A stretch of 64,000 nt of DNA from Nitrospiraceae bacterium (GTDB lineage: Bacteria; Nitrospirota; Thermodesulfovibrionia; UBA6902). Shown in pieces: positions 26,587 to 35,776 of this stretch. The position numbers and the translations under genes are program-made. The stretch is taken from assembly GCA_003599025.1 (NCBI GenBank), contig QZIL01000021.1, forward strand, positions 1 to 64,000. The letters are read 5' to 3'. The notes beneath the pieces were generated by a model. It was not told where the DNA came from. It made no database searches and worked only from the letters and a program-made list of their open reading frames with translations. Positions within the stretch are counted from its first letter, which is position 1; the number at the start of each line of letters is the position of its first letter.

Positions 26587-27510
26587 CTAGGCTTTATCCC
26601 CCGAGACATGCCACTTGAGCACTTTCAGGTTATTCAATATGCGTCCCCTGTGATTACCGCCGTCACCCGCTATAAGATGATACCTGACCGCAATATACGC
26701 CATTTCTATAATTACCCCGGCCATTAAAATAGGTTTTATAACAAGATACCCTTTGGCTTTGTATTGCTTCATGAAGAAATACAAAGCGCTTCTGTGCCAG
26801 GCTATATCTCTCAGCCTGATGTTTTTTGCTGTTGAGCTTCCTCCGGAGTGCGTTATCCTGAAGTCAGGACAAGAAATCGTCTTTAGACCTATTTGCCCGA
26901 TTCGGACTCCAAGATCAGTATCTTCAAAAAAGAGGAAGAAATTCTCATCAAAACCACAAAGGCTCTTGTACACGGAACTTTTCATCAGAAAACAGCTTCC
27001 GGAGGGATATCCATGCACCTGTATTTCTGACTGGTTCAGCAGAGTAGCGTCCCTGAAGGTCAGCATATTAAGAAACAGACAGTAATTCATCATGTCTCTA
27101 ATACGCGGGACTGTCCTCAGATATTTGTAGCGCAGATTGCCATTGTCATCAAATACTATCGGAACAATTGCCCCGATGTCTTTTTTGTCTTTGAAATAAT
27201 CGAAAAGCTTTTTGAAGTCAGCATCAAGCAGTGTTGTATCGGGATTCATTAACAGAAGGTGTTCGCCTTCAGCCATTCCTGCGCCCTGATTGTTTGCCCG
27301 CCCGAACCCGACATTGACCCGATTTTCAATTAACTTCGCATACGGGAATTCATGCCTGACCATGTCCGGGCTTCCGTCAGCAGATGCGTTATCTATTACT
27401 ATGACCTCGAAGGAGACACCTCCCATTCTCTCATAGATGGATTTAAGACAGTCTCGCATTGGTCCTTTGGAGTTCCAGCTTACTATAATTATTGAAACAT
27501 CCATTTTCAT
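26587..27510 (-). CDS. Glycosyltransferase family 2 protein, rhamnosyltransferase-like
   Basis: A 307-residue GT-A enzyme. It opens VSIIIVSWNS, and DNASADGS near 42-49 and LLLMNPDTTLLD near 84-95 hold the acidic residues that bind the metal and nucleotide. GYPSGSCFLMKSSVY and FDENFFLFFEDTDLGVRIG near 166-200 match WbbL-type rhamnosyltransferases. A hydrophobic C-terminal segment (about 258-275) may anchor it to the membrane. Its stop/start overlaps the methyltransferase upstream by 4 nt. Confidence 0.9.
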   Translation of the reverse strand: MKMDVSIIIVSWNSKGPMRDCLKSIYERMGGVSFEVIVIDNASADGSPDMVRHEFPYAKLIENRVNVGFGRANNQGAGMAEGEHLLLMNPDTTLLDADFKKLFDYFKDKKDIGAIVPIVFDDNGNLRYKYLRTVPRIRDMMNYCLFLNMLTFRDATLLNQSEIQVHGYPSGSCFLMKSSVYKSLCGFDENFFLFFEDTDLGVRIGQIGLKTISCPDFRITHSGGSSTAKNIRLRDIAWHRSALYFFMKQYKAKGYLVIKPILMAGVIIEMAYIAVRYHLIAGDGGNHRGRILNNLKVLKWHVSGDKA

Positions 27511-28208
27511 TTTTGTGGTACAGCCTTGAACAGGACTACCACACCGAAAAGATTCGGGAAACTCCTTGACAGAAATGAGCGAGACCAGTCATAGACCGGT
27601 CTAAAAAAAGGCAATTTATATTCAAGGGGGAGATCACACTTAGTGACACTCCAGTCTACCACAGAATATCCGCAATCCTTAATAAACTGCCGGGCGGAAT
27701 AGAATGTAAAAAAACGAAGGTGGGTCTTGTCGAGCACCCCTGAATCCTGATAATCATATCTTCCGAACAAGAGTTCCTTTCGCACACCATACGACGCAAC
27801 ATTCGGAATCGTTGCGATTATAAAGCCCCCTGGATACAGGAGTTCCCTGCTTTTAACCAGAACGCTCCGCGGATTCACCAGATGCTCCAGTACATCAAGG
27901 AACAGTATGACATCATATTTTCGGGATATCGCATCCCATATGTTCTGGTCTTCTATGCTTCCGGTAAAGACTTTTTCATAAAACTGTTCTGCCGAACGGG
28001 CCGCCTCTCTGTTTATCTCAACCCCCCAGACTTTATTGCCCCTCTTCTTTAAAACCTCTCCCAGATATCCGCTGTGACAGCCGACTTCCAGGACAGATTG
28101 ATCCCCCCTGGTAAGTTCAAGGACCTGTTTATACTTCAGCCCCATCCCTGACTTGAAATCCTGATGGTAATGATACCCTTTATATAAGTCGTTTTCGCCC
28201 ATTGTCAT
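27507..28208 (-). CDS. Class I SAM-dependent methyltransferase
   Basis: A 233-residue methyltransferase. SAM motif I is VLEVGCHSGYLGEVL (about 38-52), then VWGVEINREAARSAEQ, and the VILFLDVLEHLVNPRSVL segment near 98-115 is motif II. Sequence style matches sugar- or chain-terminating methyltransferases of O-antigen clusters. It starts one base after the next upstream gene ends and overlaps the GT2 gene by 4 nt, so it lies inside a tightly coupled operon. Confidence 0.88.
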   Translation of the reverse strand: MTMGENDLYKGYHYHQDFKSGMGLKYKQVLELTRGDQSVLEVGCHSGYLGEVLKKRGNKVWGVEINREAARSAEQFYEKVFTGSIEDQNIWDAISRKYDVILFLDVLEHLVNPRSVLVKSRELLYPGGFIIATIPNVASYGVRKELLFGRYDYQDSGVLDKTHLRFFTFYSARQFIKDCGYSVVDWSVTKCDLPLEYKLPFFRPVYDWSRSFLSRSFPNLFGVVVLFKAVPQK

Positions 28209-28209
28209 G

Positions 28210-28860
28210 CTATAAAGAACTTACTACCTTTCGATACAAATCCAGGACTATCGGGGGGGTAAATGGTTTCACATACGACCTCCAGTTTTTTGATGACGCG
28301 CCTGAGTTAAACTGCTTCCACATGCCAACATGTTTTATAAACTCATCCATATTAATGGAATCCTCCCGGACGCTTTTAAACCCTAATCCTATTACGGTGT
28401 GCGGGAATGTTTCCTCCCCGAGAAAATCAACAAATGAGGATGAGAAAATAGATAGAAGACTTTTAAAGCCTTCAGGGGTAAACCTCCAGTAATCGTACGG
28501 GAAGTTATGTATGGAGAAATTCATGACCGAGCTCACAATAGCAGCCCCTCCCGGTTTAAGGATCCTATGCACTTCCTTTACTGCTTCTCTGAAGAACTCA
28601 ACATGCTCAAGGGTGTCCATGATAAGGACTGTCCCGACAGATTCTGATGGAAGGGCTATATTATGCAGGTTCAGGACCCTGTCCACACCCGGCCCCTCCC
28701 GCATATCACAGCCAACGTATTCCTTCCCCCGGAAAAGCCGGCGGAGATCCGCAAATCCTTCCTGCCCCGGGACCTGTAAAGCGCCGAACTCATAAACCGG
28801 TTCCATGAGAGGCAGTGTCTGTGAGGCGATCTCAACATAGTCCTTTATAATCTCTCTCAT
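28210..28860 (-). CDS. SAM-dependent methyltransferase, atypical motif I
   Basis: A 216-residue methyltransferase-like protein. VLIMDTLEHVEFFREAVKEVHRILKPGG (around 77-105) is a clear motif II/III run, and YDYWRFTPEGF near 126 is typical of cluster methyltransferases. The motif I region (VYEFGALQVPGQEGFADLR) has lost the GxGxG glycines, so SAM binding may be altered. It follows the flippase gene by only 4 nt. Together with the adjacent methyltransferase it may cap or decorate the glycan. Confidence 0.82.
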   Translation of the reverse strand: MREIIKDYVEIASQTLPLMEPVYEFGALQVPGQEGFADLRRLFRGKEYVGCDMREGPGVDRVLNLHNIALPSESVGTVLIMDTLEHVEFFREAVKEVHRILKPGGAAIVSSVMNFSIHNFPYDYWRFTPEGFKSLLSIFSSSFVDFLGEETFPHTVIGLGFKSVREDSINMDEFIKHVGMWKQFNSGASSKNWRSYVKPFTPPIVLDLYRKVVSSL

Positions 28861-28864
28861 ATAG

Positions 28865-30343
28865 TCACCATCCTTTCAATGACTGTATATTGATCTTTAT
28901 ATTGTCAAATAAACGATAATTCAGAAGCCGGTCAACCATATAGGTCATGCAAAGATATGCTCCGATAAAAAGCATTATGAGCAATACTAACTCCGGCAAG
29001 CCTGTATTGATCAGGCGGGTTTTCAGCAGGAAGACAAGTAATACCGGAAATCCTGTATTGACCAGAGACGTGACAGTGGCCCTGCCGAAGTTAATGACAC
29101 CGCACCCGGTTGCTTTAGTTATCAGATAAAAAGCCGCAAGATTCGGCAACAATGTAGAAAAAAGAACAGCCATAGAAGTCCCAACTATCCCCCATTTTAC
29201 AGAAAGAGGATAGATCAGAATAATTAATATAATTAAGACCCAGAATTGCAATTTTGTAACTATCCCGGGGTTCCCCGTGGATACAAAGACCTGTCCGGCA
29301 ACTGTCCCTATGGACCTCACTACTCCCCATATAACCAAAACCTGCATTACAGGCACCATCGGAAGCCATTTCTCTCCTAAAAATATAACGGTAAAATCAG
29401 GGGCTAATATAAAAATCATTCCGGCTGCTGGAAATGACAAAAACGCCGTCAGCTGCAGGACCTTTAAAAATCCCTCCCTTAACCTGGGAAGATCGTCCTG
29501 AATCTTGGAGTAAGCCGGGAATGATACCTGAGAGATAACGCTCGAAATTTCTGTAGCGGGAATGTTTGAAATTTTGTAAGCCATCTGATAAAAGCCGAGC
29601 GCGGTCAGACCAAGCAGCTTTCCTACAAAGATATCATCTCCCTGGCTTATTAAGAATACGAGTATGCTTGATCCAAAAATCCATTTCCCAAAAACTGCCA
29701 GTTCTTTTACCTTTATCAGGTCAAAACGCAGGGAAGGTCTGTACGGATGGATTATGTAGCTCGCAACAAGTTTGACTATACTTGAAGCAAGCAGACCGAG
29801 AACAAGGGCCCAGACACTCCTCAGCGCAAAAGCCGCGGATACAGCTATCGCAAAGTCGGCCAATGTACCGCACAAATGATAGATATACATCCTTTTAAAT
29901 TCCAGTTCTTTTTCATAATAAACGAGCCCGATATTGGTAACAGCCTGGAAAAGCACAGTACATCCGATTGCCCGGATTATCAACGCTGCTTCAGGGGCCT
30001 GAAAAAACGATGCAGCATAAGGCGCAGTAAGATACAATATTGCAAACAGAGCAACTCCACGCAAAATCGACACTGTCCATGCGCTGTCAAGATATGACCT
30101 GATATCTTCTTTCTTCTGAATTAACGCTGTCTGAAATCCGGTCTGCGAAAAAGTTTCAAGGGTCGCCATGCTTAAAAGCGCAACTCCAAGCAGGCCGAAC
30201 GCATCAGGTGCAAGAATGCGGGCAAGAACAACAAGCCTTGCCAGACTAAATACCTGTTGAGTAATTCTGAGGGCAAAAACCCAGGCTCCGCCTCGTGCTA
30301 TCCGTTGAGATAACCTAGTTTCCTTGTGAGAAAACTGGTTCAT
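28865..30343 (-). CDS. Polysaccharide flippase, Wzx/MOP family
   Basis: A 492-residue membrane protein of the polysaccharide transporter branch of the MOP superfamily, with about 12-14 hydrophobic helices. The ATG at 30343 is chosen because AAAGGGAAT precedes it; the ATG at 30361 has no clear Shine-Dalgarno. RIARGGAWVFALRITQQVFSLARLVVLARIL at the N-terminus and PDAFGLLGVALL are hallmarks of this branch (WzxC-like). It should move the undecaprenyl-linked repeat unit across the inner membrane, between the cytoplasmic GTs and the periplasmic polymerase. Confidence 0.9.
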   Translation of the reverse strand: MNQFSHKETRLSQRIARGGAWVFALRITQQVFSLARLVVLARILAPDAFGLLGVALLSMATLETFSQTGFQTALIQKKEDIRSYLDSAWTVSILRGVALFAILYLTAPYAASFFQAPEAALIIRAIGCTVLFQAVTNIGLVYYEKELEFKRMYIYHLCGTLADFAIAVSAAFALRSVWALVLGLLASSIVKLVASYIIHPYRPSLRFDLIKVKELAVFGKWIFGSSILVFLISQGDDIFVGKLLGLTALGFYQMAYKISNIPATEISSVISQVSFPAYSKIQDDLPRLREGFLKVLQLTAFLSFPAAGMIFILAPDFTVIFLGEKWLPMVPVMQVLVIWGVVRSIGTVAGQVFVSTGNPGIVTKLQFWVLIILIILIYPLSVKWGIVGTSMAVLFSTLLPNLAAFYLITKATGCGVINFGRATVTSLVNTGFPVLLVFLLKTRLINTGLPELVLLIMLFIGAYLCMTYMVDRLLNYRLFDNIKINIQSLKGW

Positions 30344-30373
30344 ATTCCCTTTAAGTCCCATAACATTTCAACT

Positions 30374-31738
30374 TCATACACTATTGCCTTCAGGTGCAGC
30401 ACCGATTTCCGGCAGCATTATAACGATTGCGGCCAGAAAGCAGAACGGCTCCATTATCCGAACGATAATAAATGTGCTGGCAGTCAGCGCCTGGACCAGC
30501 AATCCCGCGAAACCGCCCAGAAAACCGAGGGTCAGGCCTTTGGCCCAGCCTTCTTCCACCCGGTCGAGTGTTTGTTTCCCCTTTATGAATATAATTGCCA
30601 TAATCCACATGTATGCGATGAAGCCCATAATGCCTGTCTCCCCCAGCACTCTCGGATATTGGGCATCCACAATACCTAATCCCGTTACTCCGTATCCCAA
30701 AAACGGTCGCTCGGTCCACAGGTGCATGATGCGTATCCATTTGTCGATACGCAGTGACCCTGATTCGGCAATAGTCACATCTTTACCAAGTACGTTATAT
30801 GTCTTGCCGGACGCAAACGTGACATCTATACGCTGCTTGACTGATTGAGGTATTACAACCGGCAACAGGGCAATTATCAGTAAGAGCCCGGCCACTAAAA
30901 CAAGCCTGGCCCTTTTTGTCAGGGCTACGATAGTTATAAGCATGGGAAAGAAACCTAGCCAGGACCCACGGGACAGGGTAAACAGGAATGGAGGTACAAT
31001 TAACCCGAGGAAAAGCAGCAGGGGCATGAGCAGATTCAGTGATCTGCAGTAAACAATAATCCCGATCGCTATGGCCATCATAAAAAGGAGGTAGCCGCCA
31101 AGGGTATTGGCCTCTTCTCCCTCTGATATATCAAAGGGCGCCGCCACCCTTTCAAACCCCGACAATTTGAGATACCAGGCGTATATGCTCACGATAAGAC
31201 ATACAAGCAAAAGCAGAAACACATATTTCCTGACCTGTCCCATGTCCCGCAGGTTATTCGCAACCATAAAGAAGAGCAGGAAATATTCGATATACTTCAG
31301 CACATAAAAAAAAGCGGATTTTATATTCACATGGCCCTGCAGTGCCCCGAACAGCGTGGCCAGCACGGCAATGAACACGTAGGCAAGGATAGGACGGACC
31401 AGAGGGTTGGACCTCAACAGTCCCAGTTCTTTATGTATGGCCATCTTGGATATCCAGCTGAAAAAGATAACGAGCAGCAGCAGGTCATCCACCCTTATAA
31501 CCACCTCACGGCCTGGCACACCACCTATGCCGATCTCCGGCGAAAGAAGCATCGAAAAGATCAGGATGATAAGCGCTGCATCGGTATTTACAAAGGCGAT
31601 AAAAAAAACGATCCCCGCAAACAGGACCATGCCCGGTATTGCCAGAGGTGATTTAACTACATATAAAAACGCTATCCCGGACAGAAAAATTAATGAAGTG
31701 ATGACAGCGGTATTTGAACGTTCATTCGTTATATGCAT
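30374..31738 (-). CDS. O-antigen ligase/polymerase-like membrane protein (Wzy/WaaL)
   Basis: A 454-residue polytopic protein with about 11-12 helices and a large periplasmic loop near 310-360. FLFTLSRGSWLGFF (about 252-265) and RPFLGYGVTGLG (about 345-356) are the Arg- and Gly-containing motifs of the Wzy_C/O-antigen ligase family. It lies between the flippase and the BY-kinase/co-polymerase, so polymerisation of the repeat unit is more likely than ligation to lipid A. The sequence alone does not separate the two. Confidence 0.87.
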   Translation of the reverse strand: MHITNERSNTAVITSLIFLSGIAFLYVVKSPLAIPGMVLFAGIVFFIAFVNTDAALIILIFSMLLSPEIGIGGVPGREVVIRVDDLLLLVIFFSWISKMAIHKELGLLRSNPLVRPILAYVFIAVLATLFGALQGHVNIKSAFFYVLKYIEYFLLFFMVANNLRDMGQVRKYVFLLLLVCLIVSIYAWYLKLSGFERVAAPFDISEGEEANTLGGYLLFMMAIAIGIIVYCRSLNLLMPLLLFLGLIVPPFLFTLSRGSWLGFFPMLITIVALTKRARLVLVAGLLLIIALLPVVIPQSVKQRIDVTFASGKTYNVLGKDVTIAESGSLRIDKWIRIMHLWTERPFLGYGVTGLGIVDAQYPRVLGETGIMGFIAYMWIMAIIFIKGKQTLDRVEEGWAKGLTLGFLGGFAGLLVQALTASTFIIVRIMEPFCFLAAIVIMLPEIGAAPEGNSV

Positions 31739-31760
31739 ATTCTAATATTAAGGCGGTTAT

Positions 31761-33701
31761 CTAAACCGGCTGGCTTTGCTCCCCGTAATAGCTCTCTTTA
31801 TCACCATAGTGAATTGGATGTAACGCGGTACCCTTCTGAAGCCTGTTATGATTCAGGACTATTCCGGAAATATTGGCGCCGACAGATTCGATCTGGATTT
31901 TGGCCCTCAAAAGGGATTCCCTTGGCAACTTACCGACCTGATAACACAGAACAACACTGTCAACCCTGGAAGCCAGAAGACTGGCATCGGTTACAGGCAG
32001 AACAGGCGGAGAATCAAAGAATATATAGTTGAACCTTCTCCTCAGCTCTTCAATCAGCTCCACATTTTTTCCCGATTCGAGTATCTCTGCGGGATTAACA
32101 GGCGGGTGTCCGCTCGGAAGTATCCATATATTATCCATGCCTGAAGACCCGGTTATCATCTCAAGCGCCGCATCACCCAAAATAATGTCCGATATGTTCT
32201 TCAGCGCCTCATCCAGAGTCGCTGTTCCGGATATGACTTCTGTCAGACCGGGCCCGCTCCTGATACCAAAAGACCTGCTGACAGCAGGTTTCCTTAAGTC
32301 GGATGATACCAGCAGGGTTTTTGCTCCTGTCTGGGCAACAGCCAGTCCCAGATTAACAAGCACAGTTGTCTTGCCTTCCCCGGCTCCCGCGCTTGTGACA
32401 AGGATGGTCTTTCTGGAAGGGCCGAGCCTCAGGTTGGTCCTGATATTGCGGAAGGATTCAGCCATAAGCGAGGTGGGCAGGTGATGGGTGATCATCCTGA
32501 TGTATATATCAGCCGACTCCCTGCTGCTGATGTCCGGCATATTGGACGCAGGTTTTGACCGCCCCTTTTTGATATCTCTGTCTGCAGATGGAACCACACC
32601 CAGGACCGGCAGTTTCATTATATTTTCCGCCTCTTCAACGGTCCATATAGACCTGTCCATGGCTTCGAGGACGAAAACAAGGCCAATCCCTGTTAAAAGT
32701 CCTATGAGTCCTCCAAGAAGCACGTTGATATTTCCCGCTGTGTTTACAGGCGCGTTTGACAGTACCGCGGGATCGATAATGGACACATCTCCCACTTTTT
32801 GCGCCTCTGTAATGCGCGCCTCTTCAAGTTTCTCCTTAAACATCATGTAGAGTTTTGTATTGATTTCAACCTCTCGCGCCAGTTTGACCTGCTTAAGTTC
32901 CTGCTCCGACAATTCCATATTCTGAAGCGCGTATGAATCGCTTTTTATTTCGAGCCGTGATTCAAGGTCATTGATCTGCTGCTTGAGCTCTATGATCTTC
33001 GGGTTTTTTCCTGTATACCGCTGAGAAAGCCTGGCCAGCTGGTACTTCAGTTCCACAAGATTTTCCTGAAGATTGCCGGTCTCTTTACCACTGTAAGCAA
33101 GCTCCTTTAATCTGCTCGCCTCTTCTTTGGCCCCTCCCATGGTCCTCTCAGACTCTTCCAGCCTTTTGTTCAGGATCAACAACTGTTCTTCTATGAACAG
33201 CCGTGAACTGCGCGCCTGCTCTCTTTTCTCTCTCAAGTTTTCCTCAACATAAACAGCTGCCACCGTGTTGGCCAGATTCATGGCATCTTCTGCAATATTT
33301 GAAATTCCTGTAATCTCAATAATGTTAGTCTGGTCGAGCCTCTTTGTCTCGATCTTCTCCTGCAGATTACTCACAACCTTATGGACCTGGTCCATTGGTG
33401 AATCTTCCTGTATAAGTCCAAGCCTTATGGCAGAGTGCCTTATTATGGGATACCCCTTAATGATATTTGTCTGTGAAGCCATTATGTCTCCGGGATTATA
33501 CACGATCCACTCTGTCAGGAGCCCCGCAATGGTTTTACGTTCTTCAATTTTTACAGTAGTTGATGACTTGTACACAGGAGGCGCTGGAGGAAACAATATT
33601 AATCCGGCTATTACGCCTGTCAGCAGCGTAGCGAGTACAAGGAACTTCCTTTTGTAAAATATCCGTGTGTAATCTTTTATATTAAATTCATATTGCGGCA
33701 A
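31761..33701 (-). CDS. Polysaccharide co-polymerase/BY-kinase (Wzc-like)
   Basis: A 646-residue single-chain bacterial tyrosine kinase. It has a Wzz domain with TM1 at about 20-37, a long coiled-coil GNVR region (150-300), TM2 at about 325-345 and a cytoplasmic kinase. Walker A is AGAGEGKT (438-445), Walker A' LLVSSDLR (463-470) and Walker B IFFDSPP near 575. The C-terminus ends with a short Tyr cluster (YGDKESYYG), the probable autophosphorylation site. It should set chain length and couple polymerisation to export through the SLBB protein next door. Confidence 0.92.
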   Translation of the reverse strand: MPQYEFNIKDYTRIFYKRKFLVLATLLTGVIAGLILFPPAPPVYKSSTTVKIEERKTIAGLLTEWIVYNPGDIMASQTNIIKGYPIIRHSAIRLGLIQEDSPMDQVHKVVSNLQEKIETKRLDQTNIIEITGISNIAEDAMNLANTVAAVYVEENLREKREQARSSRLFIEEQLLILNKRLEESERTMGGAKEEASRLKELAYSGKETGNLQENLVELKYQLARLSQRYTGKNPKIIELKQQINDLESRLEIKSDSYALQNMELSEQELKQVKLAREVEINTKLYMMFKEKLEEARITEAQKVGDVSIIDPAVLSNAPVNTAGNINVLLGGLIGLLTGIGLVFVLEAMDRSIWTVEEAENIMKLPVLGVVPSADRDIKKGRSKPASNMPDISSRESADIYIRMITHHLPTSLMAESFRNIRTNLRLGPSRKTILVTSAGAGEGKTTVLVNLGLAVAQTGAKTLLVSSDLRKPAVSRSFGIRSGPGLTEVISGTATLDEALKNISDIILGDAALEMITGSSGMDNIWILPSGHPPVNPAEILESGKNVELIEELRRRFNYIFFDSPPVLPVTDASLLASRVDSVVLCYQVGKLPRESLLRAKIQIESVGANISGIVLNHNRLQKGTALHPIHYGDKESYYGEQSQPV

Positions 33702-33790
33702 AGAAAGTCACTCCTCTGTTTTATGAATGCAACATTTAGGATCGTTAACTTATTGCTACCTGTAAAAGTGATGTCCTGCCTTCATGGTCT

Positions 33791-33860
33791 GTCATTCCGG
33801 GCTTGACCCGGAATCCAGAAGAAGACTGGATTCCTCCCGATGCAACAGGACGGGAATGAC
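33791..33860. repeat. Paired-hairpin palindromic repeat (GTCATTCC family)
   Basis: GTCATTCCGGG-CTTGA-CCCGGAATCCAG and CTGGATTCC...GGGAATGAC face each other about 7 nt apart. It fills much of the 206-nt gap between the SLBB export gene and the BY-kinase gene. Hairpins at this place could lower read-through or stabilise the upstream message. Confidence 0.85.
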
Positions 33861-33907
33861 ACTGCGTGGGACATTTCTTCTGCGTCATTCAATAGCTCCG
33901 TCAAACC

Positions 33908-34942
33908 TTACTTTGACAGGGTCTTCACTGTTGTGCCGCCGGAAGTTATGGGGCCGAGAATCTGGCTCATGAAGTAATTCACATCTGCTATGAATTTTTT
34001 CGGAACGTAGACAATGTCTTCAGTCAGTATTTCAACGTTCTGACTTACATCTCTGCCCTTAAAAGCATCGTTCAGATTAATTCTCTTACCTTCAGGGTTC
34101 TCTTTCCCCCCCCTGATAAGCATGACGCTGGATGGCACAGAATCATCGGTAAAACCGTTTGCGCTGGCTATGGCCTCCAGCACAGACTTGCCGCCCGTCA
34201 CATAATACACACCCGGAGTTCTCACTTCACCGAGGACAATGACCTTTCTGCGATCAAGCATTTCAGAGGTGGTTGGAATATAGATAATGTCCTCAGCCTG
34301 CACACGTATATTCTGTCCCAGGTCGCTCTTGTCAATGGCCTTGGACAGATCAAGCTTTAGTCCTGTGGGGTTTTGCTGCCCCTCCCTGATAAGTGTCACG
34401 CCTGAGGGGGATGCTGTGTCAGTGAAACCCTGCGCACTGGCTATGGCCTCCATCACGGTGTTTTCCCCTGTAACAAAATAGACCCCGGGATGTTTCACTG
34501 CTCCCATCACAACAACTTTTTTTCCGCCAGATTTTCTGAATGATATGGAGACCTCAGGGTGCTTGATATAATCTGTCAGTCTTGTTTTTATCCTCTCTTT
34601 AAGCTCGGCGAAGGTCAATCCCGAAGCCCTGATGTCCCCTGCCAGAGGAAAAGATATTCTTCCATCAGGACGCACTACAACCTCTTCTCTCAGGTCTTCT
34701 TCAAGCCATACGGAAATAAACAGTACGTCCCCTTCCTGTATGATATATTCCCGGGAATTGTGCTCCGAGTGCGTATCAACTGTGAAATTGTCCTCTGCAG
34801 TATTTATTTTATTAATGGCCGCACTATGTGCATTAAAGGCGGAACCTTGAGTCAGCAATACAAGTACGCAAGCCCCCATTACAGGAATAAGGATACCACG
34901 GATTAAACTTGGCAGCAGTTTATTAAGTAAAGTATATTTCAT
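33908..34942 (-). CDS. SLBB-domain polysaccharide export protein (Wza/GumB-like)
   Basis: A 344-residue exported protein with a hydrophobic signal segment at about 13-38. The Poly_export domain follows (YIIQEGDVLFISVWLEEDL near 66-84; VRPDGRISFPLAGDIRASGLT) and then two SLBB domains (VVVMGAVKHPGVYFVTG and VIVLGEVRTPGVYYVTG). The signal has no clear lipobox, unlike Wza. It probably forms the periplasmic/outer-membrane channel for the polymer and pairs with the BY-kinase. The two SLBB repeats are very similar, which suggests recent internal duplication. Confidence 0.9.
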   Translation of the reverse strand: MKYTLLNKLLPSLIRGILIPVMGACVLVLLTQGSAFNAHSAAINKINTAEDNFTVDTHSEHNSREYIIQEGDVLFISVWLEEDLREEVVVRPDGRISFPLAGDIRASGLTFAELKERIKTRLTDYIKHPEVSISFRKSGGKKVVVMGAVKHPGVYFVTGENTVMEAIASAQGFTDTASPSGVTLIREGQQNPTGLKLDLSKAIDKSDLGQNIRVQAEDIIYIPTTSEMLDRRKVIVLGEVRTPGVYYVTGGKSVLEAIASANGFTDDSVPSSVMLIRGGKENPEGKRINLNDAFKGRDVSQNVEILTEDIVYVPKKFIADVNYFMSQILGPITSGGTTVKTLSK

Positions 34943-34948
34943 TCTTTA

Positions 34949-35776
34949 TTAATAGTGAACCAGGCTGCCTTCCTTTTTTGCCTTTCTAACAGCATATGAA
35001 AAGGTCATGACCCCGACAGGCAGAAAGACTGCCGTAAAGAGAGCGAGTGCCCCTATATGCGGGACAAGATCCGAAAAAGAGCTCCCTGCCAGAAGCGCGC
35101 CCCTGAGCCCGTTTAATGTATGAGTGATCGGCAGAAACATCGCAATGTCCTGGAGGAAATCCGGCAGAACAGCGACCGGATAATATACCCCGCCAAGGAG
35201 GCTGGAGGCTGTAAGGAACACCCAGGTCACAGGATCACCCTTTTTAAAAATCATGATGACGGCTGCAGATATAATGCCCAGACTGCCCGAGCTTGTTAAG
35301 GTCAGGATGAGAATAATCAGTGCAGCGGACAGTTCATTTAATTTCAGATTCACCTTGAAAATTAATATCCCTATTATCAGGTACAGAAATATGTCAGCAG
35401 TTGCCAGAAGGAATTTCCATAGCGCCTGGCTTACAAGCATTATGGAGAGCCTCGTAGGAGTGAGCAGGATTGCTTCGAGTGTTCCGGTTATCTGTTCATT
35501 TCGTATCGCGTTTGCAAAGCTGCTCAGGCCTGATGAAAGGTAGCCGGAAAAAGCGATGCCGATCAATACAAAAGGGAAATATTCCCCTCCATATGCCTCC
35601 AGATAAGGACTCACTTTATAACCAAATGTTCTGGAAATAAAGAAGAACGTGAGCACAGTAAGAACAATGCCTGAAAGATTGAAGAAAAAGAATAAACGGT
35701 AACTGGTATCTATAAGGAAGTCACGTTTTATGAAGGCATACGCCCTACGCAGAAACATAAGGTCCTTCCCTTTCAC
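34949..35776 (-). CDS. ABC-2 type transporter permease
   Basis: A 275-residue membrane protein with six hydrophobic segments and the ABC-2 pattern (IRNEQITGTLEAILLTPTRL near 95-114, the coupling helix region; LGGVYYPVAVLPDFLQ near 195-210). It overlaps the ATPase gene by 32 nt, so they form one exporter. Such exporters move drugs, lipids, polysaccharide or peptides. Here it lies 3' of the radical SAM/peptide genes and 5' of the SLBB gene, so the cargo could be the modified peptide or a glycan. Confidence 0.88.
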   Translation of the reverse strand: MKGKDLMFLRRAYAFIKRDFLIDTSYRLFFFFNLSGIVLTVLTFFFISRTFGYKVSPYLEAYGGEYFPFVLIGIAFSGYLSSGLSSFANAIRNEQITGTLEAILLTPTRLSIMLVSQALWKFLLATADIFLYLIIGILIFKVNLKLNELSAALIILILTLTSSGSLGIISAAVIMIFKKGDPVTWVFLTASSLLGGVYYPVAVLPDFLQDIAMFLPITHTLNGLRGALLAGSSFSDLVPHIGALALFTAVFLPVGVMTFSYAVRKAKKEGSLVHY

